From: Pantoea sp. alder81
GTDB lineage: Bacteria > Pseudomonadota > Gammaproteobacteria > Enterobacterales > Enterobacteriaceae
Assembly: GCF_020179835.1 (NCBI RefSeq)
Contig: NZ_JAIUDA010000001.1
Coordinates: 248,001 to 312,000 of the forward strand
Length of the DNA: 64,000 nt
Reading direction: 5' to 3'
The translations under genes were made by a program, and so were the position numbers. Below the pieces are notes generated by a model. The model ran no database searches. It had not been told where the DNA came from and saw only the letters and a list, made by a program, of their open reading frames with translations. Positions within the stretch are counted from its first letter, which is position 1. Each line of letters begins with the position of its first letter. Of this stretch, positions 29,889 through 39,411 are shown piece by piece.

Positions 29889-30791
29889 ATGAAAATGGCC
29901 ATTCTCACACGCGATGGAACGCTATATTCGTGTAAGCGTCTGCGTGACGCCGCGGAAGAGCGTGGCCATCAGGTGCAGATGATCGATCCGCTTTCCTGCT
30001 ACATGAATATCAACTCCGATTCGCCAGCGGTGCATTATCGTGGCGAAGCACTGGGCCACTTTGATGCCGTTATCCCGCGTATTGGGACGGCGACCACTTT
30101 TTACGGCACGGCGGTGTTGCGCCAGTTTGAGATGTTGGGCAGCTATCCGCTGAATGAATCGGTCGCCATCACCCGGGCGCGTGACAAGCTGCGTTCGCTG
30201 CAGTTGCTGGCGCGGGAAGGCATTGATATGCCCATCACCGGTTTTGCCTCTTCGCCTGACGATACTCAGGATGTGATTGCCATGGTCGGTGGCGCGCCGC
30301 TGGTGGTGAAATTGGTAGAGGGCACGCAGGGGATTGGTGTGGTGCTGGCGGAAACGCGCCAGGCGGCGGAGAGCGTCATTGATGCCTTTCGTGGCCTCAA
30401 CGCCCATATCCTGGTGCAGGAATTCATTAAAGAAGCGCAGGGACGCGATATTCGCTGCCTGGTGATCGGTAATGAAGTGGTGGCATCCATCGAACGCATT
30501 GCTAAAGAGGGCGATTTCCGTTCCAACCTGCATCGCGGCGGCACCGCGCGCGTGGTCAGTATTACTGAGCAGGAGCGTGAAATCGCGGTGAAAGCCGCAT
30601 CTACACTGGGACTGGAAGTGGCAGGAGTGGATATTCTCCGCGCCGATCGTGGCCCACTGGTGATGGAGGTCAATGCCTCGCCAGGGCTTGAGGGCATTGA
30701 GGGCATCACCGGTCTGGACATTGCTTCCATGATGATTAACTGGATAGAAGCGCATGCTTGCCCCGGCTATCGTCTTAAAACCGGGGGCTAG
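29889..30791 (+). CDS. rimK: Ribosomal protein S6 glutamate ligase RimK
   Basis: A 300-residue ATP-grasp ligase that adds glutamate residues to the C-terminus of ribosomal protein S6. ATP-grasp elements are seen as [19 protein letters not shown], the [16 protein letters not shown] strand, and [12 protein letters not shown]. The match with E. coli RimK is close over the full length. The gene follows nfsA by 17 bases. Confidence 0.96.
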   Translation: MKMAILTRDGTLYSCKRLRDAAEERGHQVQMIDPLSCYMNINSDSPAVHYRGEALGHFDAVIPRIGTATTFYGTAVLRQFEMLGSYPLNESVAITRARDKLRSLQLLAREGIDMPITGFASSPDDTQDVIAMVGGAPLVVKLVEGTQGIGVVLAETRQAAESVIDAFRGLNAHILVQEFIKEAQGRDIRCLVIGNEVVASIERIAKEGDFRSNLHRGGTARVVSITEQEREIAVKAASTLGLEVAGVDILRADRGPLVMEVNASPGLEGIEGITGLDIASMMINWIEAHACPGYRLKTGG

Positions 30792-30877
30792 GCGTGCTTT
30801 TACGTGGTTTTCGTGGCATCAGATAGACTTTTTCCGTAAGCTAAGGCGCTTATTTCTTCACCCCACAGGACATAACG

Positions 30878-31360
30878 ATGGATTCACTGGTCGTTCCTGA
30901 CATCGACATCCTGCGTCGCTGGCTGGATCAACAAAATATCACCTGGTTCGAATGCGATGCCTGTCAGGCACTGCACCTGCCGCACATGCAGAATTTTGAC
31001 GGGGTGTTTGATGCAAAAATCGACCTGGTGGACAACGTCATCCTCTTCTCGGCTCTCGCGGAAGTGAAACCCACCGCGCTGATTCCTTTGGTCGGCGATT
31101 TATCGCAGATCAATGCCAGTTCGCTCACGGTGAAAGCCTTTATCGATATTCAGGATGACAATCTACCCAAGCTGATTGTCTGCCAGTCGATCAGTACCAC
31201 TGCCGGGTTAACCTTTGGCCAGTTCTCGCACTTTATGAAGCAAAGTGAAGAGGGCGTTTCTATGGTGATCATGGAAGCCTTTGCCAACAATCTCTTGATG
31301 GTGGGCGAAGAAGAAGAGGAACGACAGCCGAGTTCCAGCAGTCACGCCATGCTGCACTAA
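30878..31360 (+). CDS. ybjN: YbjN/AmyR sensory-transduction-like regulator
   Basis: A 160-residue cytoplasmic protein with a type III secretion chaperone-like fold in the family. It begins MDSLVVPDIDILRRWLDQQNITWFECDAC and ends in a run of glutamates and serines. The Erwinia orthologue is called AmyR, a negative regulator of amylovoran capsule, and E. coli YbjN affects motility and colanic acid. It follows rimK by 86 bases, and a clear terminator closes the unit. Confidence 0.94.
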   Translation: MDSLVVPDIDILRRWLDQQNITWFECDACQALHLPHMQNFDGVFDAKIDLVDNVILFSALAEVKPTALIPLVGDLSQINASSLTVKAFIDIQDDNLPKLIVCQSISTTAGLTFGQFSHFMKQSEEGVSMVIMEAFANNLLMVGEEEEERQPSSSSHAMLH

Positions 31361-31374
31361 CTTCCCGCCTCGCT

Positions 31375-31405
31375 AACTGCCGCTTTTTGCGGCAGTTTTC
31401 ATTTT
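31375..31405 (+). terminator. ybjN terminator
   Basis: AACTGCCGC and GCGGCAGTT form a perfect nine-base stem with a five-T loop, followed by TTCATTTTA. Confidence 0.85.
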
Positions 31406-31732
31406 AGCCCCACCACTTTTTATTCTGCATTTTGCCCTTTATTGCCAGATATTAGTCGTGCTTTATGCCACTAGTGCCAAAGCCCATAGCAGAAACATGC
31501 ATAAAATATCGCGAAAAGGCGTTTTTTACGCTGGGATCTGGCACGCGTGAAGCTGGGGGGCTATTCTTGCGGGGCTGCTTGAGACATGCAACCTCAGCAC
31601 AACTATAGGTTTTTGCTATTAAACTCCCGCTGAATATTGATTCATTGTGTGTCTGTGATTAAACAGAAAAAACGCAACGACCGGATCGCGTGTATGCAGC
31701 GTTGTGATGACCCCCTCAGGAGGAAGTAAAAC
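31406..31732 (+). other. Upstream regulatory region of potFGHI
   Basis: About 330 bases with no gene. It contains a candidate sigma-54 promoter (31539-31554) and a partly palindromic stretch around CACTAGTG near 31470 that could be an activator site. The potF ribosome site is AGGAGG at 31719-31724. Confidence 0.5.
31539..31554 (+). promoter_or_regulatory. Candidate sigma-54 promoter for potF
   Basis: TGGCAC-GCGTG-AAGCT has the exact GG-N10-GC spacing and a perfect -24 element, with a weaker -12 element (AAGC instead of TTGC). It is 178 bases before potF. In E. coli potFGHI is reported as part of the nitrogen-limitation regulon, which makes the site plausible. Confidence 0.35.
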
Positions 31733-32842
31733 ATGATCAACCAACGTAAAAAATGGTTGCCAGGTGTGGTTGCAGGTGTGCTGATGGCTGCGGCCGTTGG
31801 TGCTCAGGCAGAGGATAAAACGCTGCACGTCTATAACTGGTCTGATTATATTGCGCCAGATACCGTGCCTAATTTTGAAAAGCAGACCGGCATTAAAGTG
31901 GTCTATGACGTGTTTGATTCCAACGAAGTGCTGGAAGGTAAACTGATGGCCGGTTCAACCGGTTACGACGTCGTGGTGCCATCCTCCAGCTTCCTTGCAC
32001 GCCAACTGCAATCAGGCGTTTTCCAGGAGCTGGATAAGAGTAAGCTGCCAAACTACAAAAACCTCGATCCTGATTTGATGGCGAAAGTCGCGCAACACGA
32101 TCCAGGTAACAAATACGCGATTCCGTATCTGTGGGGCACCACCGGTATCGGCTATAACGTCGATAAGGTGAAAGCCGCGTTAGGCACAGATGCGCCAGTC
32201 AACAGCTGGGATCTGGTGCTTAAGCCAGAAAACCTGGAAAAACTGAAAAGCTGTGGTGTTTCCTTCCTTGATGCACCGGAAGAGATTTTCGCCACCGTGC
32301 TGAACTACCTCGGCAAAGATCCGAACAGCTCTGACGCCAAGGATTACACCGGCGCCGCCACCGATCTGCTGCTGAAGTTGCGTCCAAATATCCGTTACTT
32401 CCATTCGTCTCAGTACATTAACGACCTCGCAAATGGCAATATCTGTGTGGCCATCGGCTGGTCGGGCGATATTCTGCAGGCGAAAGATCGTGCAGAGAAA
32501 GCCAATAACGGCGTGCACCTGGGTTACAGCGTGCCGAAAGAGGGCGCTCTGGCCTTCTTCGATATGTTTGCGATTCCTAAAGACGCGAAAAATCTTGATG
32601 CGGCCTATCAGTTCCTGAATTACATGATGGATCCAAAAGTCATCGCCGATGTTTCCAACAAAATTAACTACGCAAGTGGAAACAAAGCCTCTCTGCAGTT
32701 GGTCAATGCCGATATCCGCAACAACCCAGGCATTTACCCAACGCCGGATGCGATGGCCAAACTGTTTGTGCTCAAAGTCCAGGATCCGAAACTGGATCGT
32801 GCGCGTACCCGTGCATGGACTAAAGTAAAAAGTGGTAAGTAA
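31733..32842 (+). CDS. potF: Putrescine-binding periplasmic protein PotF
   Basis: A 369-residue solute-binding protein with signal peptide ending AVGAQA-EDK. The mature protein begins [16 protein letters not shown], the classic polyamine-binding motif. It captures putrescine for PotGHI. It is the first gene of potFGHI. The 3' spacer to potG holds a perfect hairpin, which probably favours higher binding-protein levels. Confidence 0.97.
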   Translation: MINQRKKWLPGVVAGVLMAAAVGAQAEDKTLHVYNWSDYIAPDTVPNFEKQTGIKVVYDVFDSNEVLEGKLMAGSTGYDVVVPSSSFLARQLQSGVFQELDKSKLPNYKNLDPDLMAKVAQHDPGNKYAIPYLWGTTGIGYNVDKVKAALGTDAPVNSWDLVLKPENLEKLKSCGVSFLDAPEEIFATVLNYLGKDPNSSDAKDYTGAATDLLLKLRPNIRYFHSSQYINDLANGNICVAIGWSGDILQAKDRAEKANNGVHLGYSVPKEGALAFFDMFAIPKDAKNLDAAYQFLNYMMDPKVIADVSNKINYASGNKASLQLVNADIRNNPGIYPTPDAMAKLFVLKVQDPKLDRARTRAWTKVKSGK

Positions 32843-32873
32843 TTCGTTTTAAACGTATTGATTACCTGTAACG

Positions 32874-32904
32874 ACAACAGAGGCGCGGTGATGGCCTCTG
32901 TTGT
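32874..32904 (+). other. Strong intercistronic hairpin between potF and potG
   Basis: ACAACAGAGGC pairs perfectly with GCCTCTGTTGT (11 bases) around a nine-base loop. It has no T run. This is the same design as the hairpin after gsiB, fitting mRNA stabilisation or partial termination after a binding-protein gene. Confidence 0.7.
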
Positions 32905-32960
32905 GCCATTTCAGCGGCTGGCTGTGCCGCGCTACCCCGCTTAGCGCCGGAGAAATGTTA

Positions 32961-34094
32961 GTGAACGACGCGATTCCCCGCCCCCCAAATAAAACGGCTA
33001 AGGCGTTAACGCCGCTGCTGGAAATTCGCAACCTGACCAAATCTTTTGACGGCCAGCACGCCGTGGATGATGTCAGCCTGACCATTTACAAAGGTGAGAT
33101 TTTTGCCCTGCTGGGTGCTTCCGGCTGCGGTAAATCGACCTTGCTGCGCATGCTGGCAGGCTTTGAGCCACCGACCAGCGGGCAGATTGTGCTGGACGGG
33201 CAAGACCTGTCACACGTTCCGCCTTATCAGCGCCCGATCAACATGATGTTCCAGTCCTACGCGCTGTTCCCGCATATGACGGTGGAACAGAACATCGCCT
33301 TCGGACTGAAGCAGGATAAATTGCCAAAAGGCGAAATCAGCAGCCGCGTGGCCGAAATGCTGACGCTGGTGCATATGCAGGAATTTGCTAAGCGCAAACC
33401 GCATCAACTTTCGGGCGGTCAGCGTCAGCGTGTGGCATTGGCGCGTAGTCTGGCGAAACGGCCCAAACTGCTGCTGCTGGATGAACCTATGGGCGCGCTG
33501 GATAAAAAACTGCGCGACCGTATGCAGCATGAAGTGGTGGATATCCTTGAGCGCGTTGGCGCGACCTGCGTGATGGTGACGCACGATCAGGAAGAGGCCA
33601 TGACCATGGCGGGTCGTATTGCCATCATGAACCGCGGTAAGTTCGTGCAGATTGGTGAGCCGGAAGAGATCTACGAGCATCCTACCAGCCGCTATAGCGC
33701 CGAGTTTATTGGTTCGGTCAACGTGTTTGACGGCCTGCTGCGCGAGCGTGCTGAAGATGGTGTGGTGATTGATGCGCCGGGCCTGGTGCATCCGCTGAAA
33801 GTACAGACCGATGTGTCCATCATTGATAACGTGCCGGTGCACGTCGCGCTGCGTCCTGAGAAAGTGATGCTGTGTGAAGAGGTACCGGCAGATGGTTGCA
33901 ACTTTGCCGTCGGCGAAGTGGTACATATCGCTTATCTCGGTGACCTGTCGATTTATCACGTTCGCCTGCGCAGTGGTCAGATGATCAGCGCGCAGCTGCA
34001 GAATGCACATCGCTACCGCAAAGGTGCGCCAACATGGGGTGATGAAGTTCGCCTGTGCTGGGATGCCGACAGCTGTGTGGTTCTGACGGTTTAA
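32961..34094 (+). CDS. potG: Putrescine ABC importer ATPase PotG
   Basis: A 377-residue ATPase with Walker A GASGCGKST (about residue 53), signature LSGGQRQRVALARSL, and LLLDEPMGALD, then a C-terminal TOBE domain. The start is GTG at 32961, with GGAGA at 32949-32953; it gives the E. coli-like N-terminus VNDAIPRPPNKTAKALTPLL. An ATG two codons earlier lies too near the ribosome site. It works with PotH and PotI. Confidence 0.95.
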   Translation: MNDAIPRPPNKTAKALTPLLEIRNLTKSFDGQHAVDDVSLTIYKGEIFALLGASGCGKSTLLRMLAGFEPPTSGQIVLDGQDLSHVPPYQRPINMMFQSYALFPHMTVEQNIAFGLKQDKLPKGEISSRVAEMLTLVHMQEFAKRKPHQLSGGQRQRVALARSLAKRPKLLLLDEPMGALDKKLRDRMQHEVVDILERVGATCVMVTHDQEEAMTMAGRIAIMNRGKFVQIGEPEEIYEHPTSRYSAEFIGSVNVFDGLLRERAEDGVVIDAPGLVHPLKVQTDVSIIDNVPVHVALRPEKVMLCEEVPADGCNFAVGEVVHIAYLGDLSIYHVRLRSGQMISAQLQNAHRYRKGAPTWGDEVRLCWDADSCVVLTV

Positions 34095-34103
34095 GGAGGC
34101 GTA

Positions 34104-35060
34104 ATGAGCCAGATTTCTCAACGCAGCGAGCCGGAAGTAGTGGGTACACCGCTGCAGCGCTGGGGCACGCGCATTAAAATGCTGCATGGCCGCAAGCTGG
34201 TGATCGCACTGCCTTACCTGTGGCTGACCCTGCTGTTTCTGCTGCCGTTCCTGATCGTCCTGAAGATCAGTTTTGCCGACATTGCGCGCGCCATTCCGCC
34301 GTACACCGATCTGGTGACCTGGGCCGATGACCAGTTCAACCTGGTGCTGAATCTCGGTAACTACATCACGCTCACCGATGATCCGTTGTATGCCGAAGCC
34401 TATCTCACCTCGTTAAAAGTGGCGGGGATCTCCACGATAATCTGTTTGCTGATAGGTTATCCGCTGGCGTGGGCGGTGGCGCACAGTAAGCCTTCAATGC
34501 GCACCATTCTGCTGTTGCTGGTGATCTTGCCTTCCTGGACCTCGTTCCTGGTGCGCGTGTACGCGTGGATGGGCTTGCTGAACAACAACGGCATTCTCAA
34601 CCGTTTCCTGATGTGGCTGGGTGTCATCGACCATCCTTTGGTGATCCTTTACACCAACACCGCGGTGTACATCGGCATTGTTTACTGCTATCTGCCGTTT
34701 ATGGTGTTGCCAATCTATACCGCGTTAACCCGCATCGACTATTCGCTGGTGGAAGCCTCGCTGGATCTCGGTGCGCGCCCGCTGAAAACCTTCTTTAGCG
34801 TGATCGTGCCACTCACCAAAGGCGGCATTATCGCTGGTTCGATGCTGGTGTTTATCCCGGCGGTGGGGGAGTACGTGATCCCGGAACTGCTGGGAGGGCC
34901 GGATAGCATCATGATCGGCCGTATTCTGTGGCAGGAGTTCTTTAACAACCGCGACTGGCCGGTGGCTTCGGCACTGGCAGTGATCATTTTGTTGATTCTG
35001 ATTCTGCCAATCATCTGGTTCCACAAGCATCAAAACCGTGAGTTAGGAGAGAAGGAATGA
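34104..35060 (+). CDS. potH: Putrescine ABC importer permease PotH
   Basis: A 318-residue membrane permease with the EAA loop DYSLVEASLDLGARPLKTFFS near residues 213-233 and the PVGEY-like segment PAVGEYVIPELLGGP. It starts after AAGGAGG. Its last four bases overlap the start of potI (ATGA). Confidence 0.96.
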   Translation: MSQISQRSEPEVVGTPLQRWGTRIKMLHGRKLVIALPYLWLTLLFLLPFLIVLKISFADIARAIPPYTDLVTWADDQFNLVLNLGNYITLTDDPLYAEAYLTSLKVAGISTIICLLIGYPLAWAVAHSKPSMRTILLLLVILPSWTSFLVRVYAWMGLLNNNGILNRFLMWLGVIDHPLVILYTNTAVYIGIVYCYLPFMVLPIYTALTRIDYSLVEASLDLGARPLKTFFSVIVPLTKGGIIAGSMLVFIPAVGEYVIPELLGGPDSIMIGRILWQEFFNNRDWPVASALAVIILLILILPIIWFHKHQNRELGEKE

Positions 35061-35902
35061 ATCAGTTACCCACCATTCGCTCTCCATGGCGCACGGCAAT
35101 TCTGGTGCTGTGTTTCATGTTCCTGTACGCGCCGATGTTGCTGCTGGTGGTTTACTCCTTTAACAGCTCGCAGCTGGTGACCGTGTGGGAGAGCTTCTCG
35201 TTCCACTGGTACAAAGTACTGTTCCAGGACGATGCGATGCTGGATGCCGTTGGCCTCAGCCTGACCATCGCCGCGCTCTCCGCCACCATGGCGGTGGTGT
35301 TGGGCACCATGGCGGCGGTGATCATCGTGCGCTTTGGCCGTTTCCGTGGACATAGCGGTTTTGCATTTATGCTTACCGCACCGCTGGTAATGCCAGATGT
35401 GATCACCGGGTTGTCTCTGCTGCTGCTGTTTGTGGCGATGGGCAACACCTTTGGCTGGCCGAGCGATCGCGGCATGCTCACCATCTGGCTGGCGCACGTC
35501 ACCTTCTGTACCGCTTACGTGGCGGTGGTGATCAACTCCCGCCTGCGCGAGTTGGATCGCTCGATTGAAGAGGCGGCAATGGATCTCGGGGCAACGCCGC
35601 TGAAAGTGTTCTTCGTGATTACCGTGCCAATGATTGCTCCAGCGATTGTTACAGGCTGGCTGCTGGCCTTTACGCTGTCACTTGATGATCTGGTGATTTC
35701 CAGCTTCGTCACAGGGCCTGGCGCCACCACGCTGCCGATGGCAATCTTTGCCACCGTGCGCCGCGGCGTCAACCCAGAGATCAACGCGTTAGCCTCATTG
35801 ATTCTGTTTGTGGTTGGCCTGGTCGGATTTATCGCCTGGCGCTTTATGGCGCATGAAGAAAAACAACGTTTACGCGATATTCAGAAAGCCAGACGTGGCT
35901 GA
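35057..35902 (+). CDS. potI: Putrescine ABC importer permease PotI
   Basis: A 281-residue membrane permease. It has the loop DRSIEEAAMDLGATPLKVFF, and SLDDLVISSFVTGPGATTLP typical of polyamine permeases. It overlaps potH by four bases and ends the operon. Its terminator appears to have been split by an ERIC element. Confidence 0.96.
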   Translation: MNQLPTIRSPWRTAILVLCFMFLYAPMLLLVVYSFNSSQLVTVWESFSFHWYKVLFQDDAMLDAVGLSLTIAALSATMAVVLGTMAAVIIVRFGRFRGHSGFAFMLTAPLVMPDVITGLSLLLLFVAMGNTFGWPSDRGMLTIWLAHVTFCTAYVAVVINSRLRELDRSIEEAAMDLGATPLKVFFVITVPMIAPAIVTGWLLAFTLSLDDLVISSFVTGPGATTLPMAIFATVRRGVNPEINALASLILFVVGLVGFIAWRFMAHEEKQRLRDIQKARRG

Positions 35903-35928
35903 AACCCGTAACATTTGCCAATATAAGA

Positions 35929-36082
35929 ACGGGCCGGTTTACCCTTCATACTTCACGTTAGTAGGTGCGTTGGCTACGTGTGTTCACCCCAGTCACTTAC
36001 TTAGGTAAGCTCCTGAGGATTCTCACACTTGCCGCCTTCCTAAAACGTGAATTATTTTGGGGAAAGACCTGCCCGTTTTTTT
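35929..36082 (+). terminator. potI terminator split by an ERIC element
   Basis: The left arm ACGGGCCGGT (35929-35938) pairs with the right arm ACCTGCCCGT (36067-36076), with one mismatch, and the right arm continues into seven T residues. The two arms are separated by about 128 bases, which are an ERIC repeat. Removing the repeat would leave a normal terminator hairpin. Confidence 0.6.
35939..36066. repeat. ERIC (IRU) element downstream of potI
   Basis: This is an about 127-bp enterobacterial repetitive intergenic consensus element. Recognised parts are CTTCATACTTCACG at the left, AGGTGCGTTGGCTACG, the central CACTTACTTAGGTAAGCTCC, CTTGCCGCCTTCC and GAATTATTTTGGGG at the right. Confidence 0.9.
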
Positions 36083-36101
36083 ATGGTTGCGGAGTTCAGT
36101 G

Positions 36102-36566
36102 ATGTCGGAAACCCTTAAAAACGCGATGGCAAATTCTACGCCTGCACCGGTGATGGTGGCGGGGATCGCCATCATTGCCACGCGCTGCCTCAGCGTGCTG
36201 ATGCTGGCCAATGAACTGGGTTACGACGAAATCGCTAACTTTGTCCACCGCAGCGCGCAGGCGTGGGATTCCACGCTGATTTTTATCGCCAGTCAGCTGA
36301 TCTTTCTGTTTGAACTGCGCTGTGCGTTTACCCTGCTGCGCGGTAGCAATCACGGGCGCTGGGGATATGTGGTGGCGCAAATTATCGTGCTCGGTTATAT
36401 GCTGATGGCATCTGTCGGCTGGATCTACCCGGAAATTTTCAGTATTCCCGGTGAAACCAATGCGCAGATCATCCATCATACGTTGATGCAGAAAGTGCCG
36501 GATGTACTGGTGTTGCTGTTACTGTTTGTGCCGGCCAGCAGTCGCGCTTTTTTCCGCGCCCGGTGA
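36102..36566 (+). CDS. ybjO: DUF2593 inner membrane protein YbjO
   Basis: A 154-residue protein with about four membrane segments. The ATG at 36102 has GGAG at 36091-36094; a longer frame would begin inside the ERIC flank. Conserved stretches with E. coli YbjO include IHRS-like FVHRSAQAW, YPEIFSIPGET and LLLFVPASSRAFF. The function is unknown. rlmC follows after 48 bases. Confidence 0.9.
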   Translation: MSETLKNAMANSTPAPVMVAGIAIIATRCLSVLMLANELGYDEIANFVHRSAQAWDSTLIFIASQLIFLFELRCAFTLLRGSNHGRWGYVVAQIIVLGYMLMASVGWIYPEIFSIPGETNAQIIHHTLMQKVPDVLVLLLLFVPASSRAFFRAR

Positions 36567-36614
36567 TACAATCTGCCCCCGTTTTTTCTCCCAATTCTGA
36601 ATACAGGCCTTTCC

Positions 36615-37751
36615 ATGCATTGCGCGCTTTATGATGCCGGTCGCTGTCGCTCGTGCCAGTGGCTGGAGAAACCCTATCCGCAGCAGCTTAATGAGAAGCA
36701 ATCGCTGCTCGAGCAGCTACTGTCACAGACCGCGGTGGCCACATATTTACCACCGGTGACCTCGGCGCTGCAGGGTTTTCGTAATAAAGCCAAAATGGTG
36801 GTGAGCGGCAGTGTCGAGCGGCCGATTTTCGGCATGGTGGCGCGTGATGGCGAACCGGTTGATCTGTGCGATTGCCCGCTCTATCCCGCCAGCTTTGCGC
36901 CGGTATTCGAGGTGCTGAAACCCTTTATTGCCCGCGCCGGATTAACGCCCTACAACGTGGCGCGTAAACGCGGAGAACTGAAATTCCTGCTGCTCACCGA
37001 GAGTTCGCAAGGAGGCATGATGCTGCGGTTTGTGCTGCGTTCCACCAGCAAACTGGAGCAGTTGCGCGCGGCCTTACCCTGGCTGCAGCAGCAGTTGCCG
37101 CAGCTGAAAGTGATCTCCGCCAATATCCAACCGGTGCATATGGCGATTCTGGAAGGGGATGAAGAGATTGCTTTGACGCCGGACCAGGCGCTGGCAGAGC
37201 GTTTCAATCAGGTGCCGCTGTATATTCGCCCGCAGAGTTTCTTCCAGACTAACCCGCAGGTCGCTGCCGATTTGTATGCCACCGCGCGAGATTGGGTAGC
37301 AGAGCTGCCAGTGTCCAGCATGTGGGATCTGTTCTGCGGCGTAGGCGGTTTCGGCTTGCACTGCGCCACGCCAGAGATGCAGCTGACCGGTATTGAGATC
37401 AGTGCGGAAGCCATTGCCTGTGCACAGCAGTCGGCTGAACAGTTGGGGCTTGATAAGGTGAGCTTCGCCGCGCTGGATTCGACCCAGTTCGCCACATCGC
37501 GTGAGCAGGTGCCACAGTTGGTGCTGGTCAATCCGCCGCGTCGCGGCATTGGCGCTGAGCTGTGTGCTTATCTCAGTGAGATGGCACCAGACTACATTCT
37601 CTACTCAAGCTGCAATCCCGGCACGATGGCGCAGGATATTGCGCGTCTGGCAGATTACGCGGTGAGCCGCGTCCAGCTGTTTGATATGTTTCCGCATACG
37701 GCACACTTTGAAGTGCTGACGTTGCTGATTAAGAAGGGTGGAGCCGCGTAG
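36615..37751 (+). CDS. rlmC: 23S rRNA m5U747 methyltransferase RlmC
   Basis: A 378-residue SAM-dependent methyltransferase with a [4Fe-4S] cluster near the N-terminus (C3, C11, C14 and the CDCPLYP cysteine near residue 87). The SAM-binding [14 protein letters not shown], the NPPRRG motif and the catalytic SSCNP cysteine are intact. It methylates U747 of 23S rRNA. It is similar to E. coli RumB/RlmC throughout. Confidence 0.96.
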   Translation: MHCALYDAGRCRSCQWLEKPYPQQLNEKQSLLEQLLSQTAVATYLPPVTSALQGFRNKAKMVVSGSVERPIFGMVARDGEPVDLCDCPLYPASFAPVFEVLKPFIARAGLTPYNVARKRGELKFLLLTESSQGGMMLRFVLRSTSKLEQLRAALPWLQQQLPQLKVISANIQPVHMAILEGDEEIALTPDQALAERFNQVPLYIRPQSFFQTNPQVAADLYATARDWVAELPVSSMWDLFCGVGGFGLHCATPEMQLTGIEISAEAIACAQQSAEQLGLDKVSFAALDSTQFATSREQVPQLVLVNPPRRGIGAELCAYLSEMAPDYILYSSCNPGTMAQDIARLADYAVSRVQLFDMFPHTAHFEVLTLLIKKGGAA

Positions 37752-37814
37752 CTGCCGCCTGAACTGAGGACATGCAGAACCTGCCAGGTGGCACGCCACG
37801 CTGCTCCATAATGC

Positions 37815-38546
37815 TTATTCCGGGAACCACTTCTGATTGATTTGCTGCCAGGTACCATCAGCTTTCAACGCTACCAGCGCGTCATTCATCTCTTTCAACA
37901 GCGTTGCATTGCCTTTGCGAACCGCAATGCCTAAGCCGGTGCCGAAGTACTCGGTATCGGTGATATGTTCACCCACCGCACTGAGATCGTCGTTGGCCTT
38001 CAGCCACTGATTCACCACTGCGCTATCGCCAAATACGCCGTTCAGGCGACCATTTTTCAGATCGAGAATCGCATTTTGGTAGCTGTCATAGGCCACGGCG
38101 ATCACTTCAGGATGCTTCTCCAGCAGGTATTTCTGATGTGTGGTGCCATTTTCTACACCGACGCGTTTGCCTTTCAGCTGGCTGAAGTCGGTGAACTGAC
38201 CTTTATGCGCAATCACAATCGCGGAGTTTGCATAATACGGCTGAGTGAAATCGACCTGTTTGCTGCGCTCCGCCGTGATATCCATGCCTGAAATCACGGC
38301 ATCATAACGACGGAACTTAAGTGAAGGGATCAGGCTGTCAAAGGCGTTATTAGTGAAGGTGCAATCTGCTTTCATTTGCTGACATAACGCTTTAGCCAGA
38401 TCGATATCGAAGCCAACGATTTGGTTGTCGTGGTCGAGGGATTCAAACGGAGGATAGGTCGCAGAAGAGGCGAAGCGGATTTTTTCCGCCGCATAAGCAT
38501 TCATTGCCAGTGTTGCCAGCGCTGCAGCAACAATCCATTTTTTCAT
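37815..38546 (-). CDS. artJ: Arginine-binding periplasmic protein ArtJ
   Basis: A 243-residue family-3 binding protein. The ATG at 38546 has AGGAG upstream and starts a signal peptide ending NAYAAEK. Ligand-contacting motifs include GFDIDLAKALC, FDSLIPSLKFRRYDAVISGMD and GTTHQKYL. It lies at the far end of the art cluster with its own promoter that carries ARG-box-like sites, as in E. coli. Confidence 0.96.
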   Translation of the reverse strand: MKKWIVAAALATLAMNAYAAEKIRFASSATYPPFESLDHDNQIVGFDIDLAKALCQQMKADCTFTNNAFDSLIPSLKFRRYDAVISGMDITAERSKQVDFTQPYYANSAIVIAHKGQFTDFSQLKGKRVGVENGTTHQKYLLEKHPEVIAVAYDSYQNAILDLKNGRLNGVFGDSAVVNQWLKANDDLSAVGEHITDTEYFGTGLGIAVRKGNATLLKEMNDALVALKADGTWQQINQKWFPE

Positions 38547-38600
38547 TATGTGACTCCTGTAAACCATGCCAGAGATAGAACGGGTTACACGATGCCAGTT

Positions 38601-38639
38601 AATGAATTTATATGCAATAAATATGATTAAAAAATTAAA
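38601..38639 (-). promoter_or_regulatory. ArgR operator (ARG boxes) upstream of artJ
   Basis: AATGAATTTATATGCAAT at 38601-38618 matches the 18-bp ARG box consensus (WNTGAATWWWWATTCANW) with one mismatch. Three bases further, 38622-38639 is a weaker second box (TATGATTAAAA...), the normal tandem spacing. They lie 55 to 93 bases upstream of the artJ ATG, so arginine repression by ArgR is likely. Confidence 0.65.
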
Positions 38640-38739
38640 TATTCAGAGGGTGTTGAGAAGCGTGGCGGCGCAATCCTTTGCGCGTTTGTTTGCAGCATCT
38701 TCGCTTCAGATTAGCGCGATGGATCATGCCGCGACGGTA

Positions 38740-39408
38740 TCAATTGCGGTGTTCGAATGCCAATGCGCGCTTTTCGATTAAACGCATCATCAGCGTGAGC
38801 AAACCGTTGACCACCAGATAAATCAGTCCGGCAGCGGCATACACCGTGATGTCATAAGTGCGGCCATACAGCAATTGCCCATGCCCCATCACTTCCATCA
38901 ACGTAATGGTGTACGCCAGTGAAGTGCTCTTAAACACTAAAACGACTTCGTTAGAGTAAGAGGAGAGGGCGCGTTTAAACGCATACGGCAGCAGGATACG
39001 CAGCGTGTCTTTACGGTTCATCCCCAGTGCAGCGCAGGACTGCCATTGACCCGAAGGAATGGCGCGTACTGCACCGTAAAATAGCTGAGTGGTGTAAGCC
39101 GCACTGTTGAGCGACAGCGCAATCAGCGCGCACAGCCAGGGCTGTGATAGCAAATGCCATAACCACGGCACGTTCTGAATGCTGGGAAACTGGCCGGGAC
39201 CGTAATAAATCAGGAAGATCTGCACCAGCAGCGGCGTGCCAGTGAACACCGTGATGTAGCCTTTCACCAGCCAGTTCAGCACCGGGACTTTCAGTGAGAG
39301 CACGATGGTACACAGCAGCGACAGCACCAACGCGGCAATCAGTGACGCGATGGTTAAGGTCAGGCTGGTGTGCAGGCCCTTCAGAAGTTCGGGTAAGTAA
39401 TCCAGCAT
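38740..39408 (-). CDS. artM: Arginine ABC importer permease ArtM
   Basis: A 222-residue permease of the HisM/GlnP class with segments TLTIASLIAALVLSLL and the family loop YGAVRAIPSGQWQSCAALGMN. It pairs with ArtQ, whose stop codon is three bases upstream. It is the last gene of artPIQM. Confidence 0.96.
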   Translation of the reverse strand: MLDYLPELLKGLHTSLTLTIASLIAALVLSLLCTIVLSLKVPVLNWLVKGYITVFTGTPLLVQIFLIYYGPGQFPSIQNVPWLWHLLSQPWLCALIALSLNSAAYTTQLFYGAVRAIPSGQWQSCAALGMNRKDTLRILLPYAFKRALSSYSNEVVLVFKSTSLAYTITLMEVMGHGQLLYGRTYDITVYAAAGLIYLVVNGLLTLMMRLIEKRALAFEHRN

Positions 39409-39411
39409 GCG

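Noticed and set aside
29922..30755. A 277-codon frame antisense to rimK
   Set aside because: A mirror of rimK codon usage; rich in H, R and Q with no recognisable domain.
33210..34187. A 325-codon frame antisense to potG
   Set aside because: As above: PotG is well conserved on the plus strand and the antisense product looks random.
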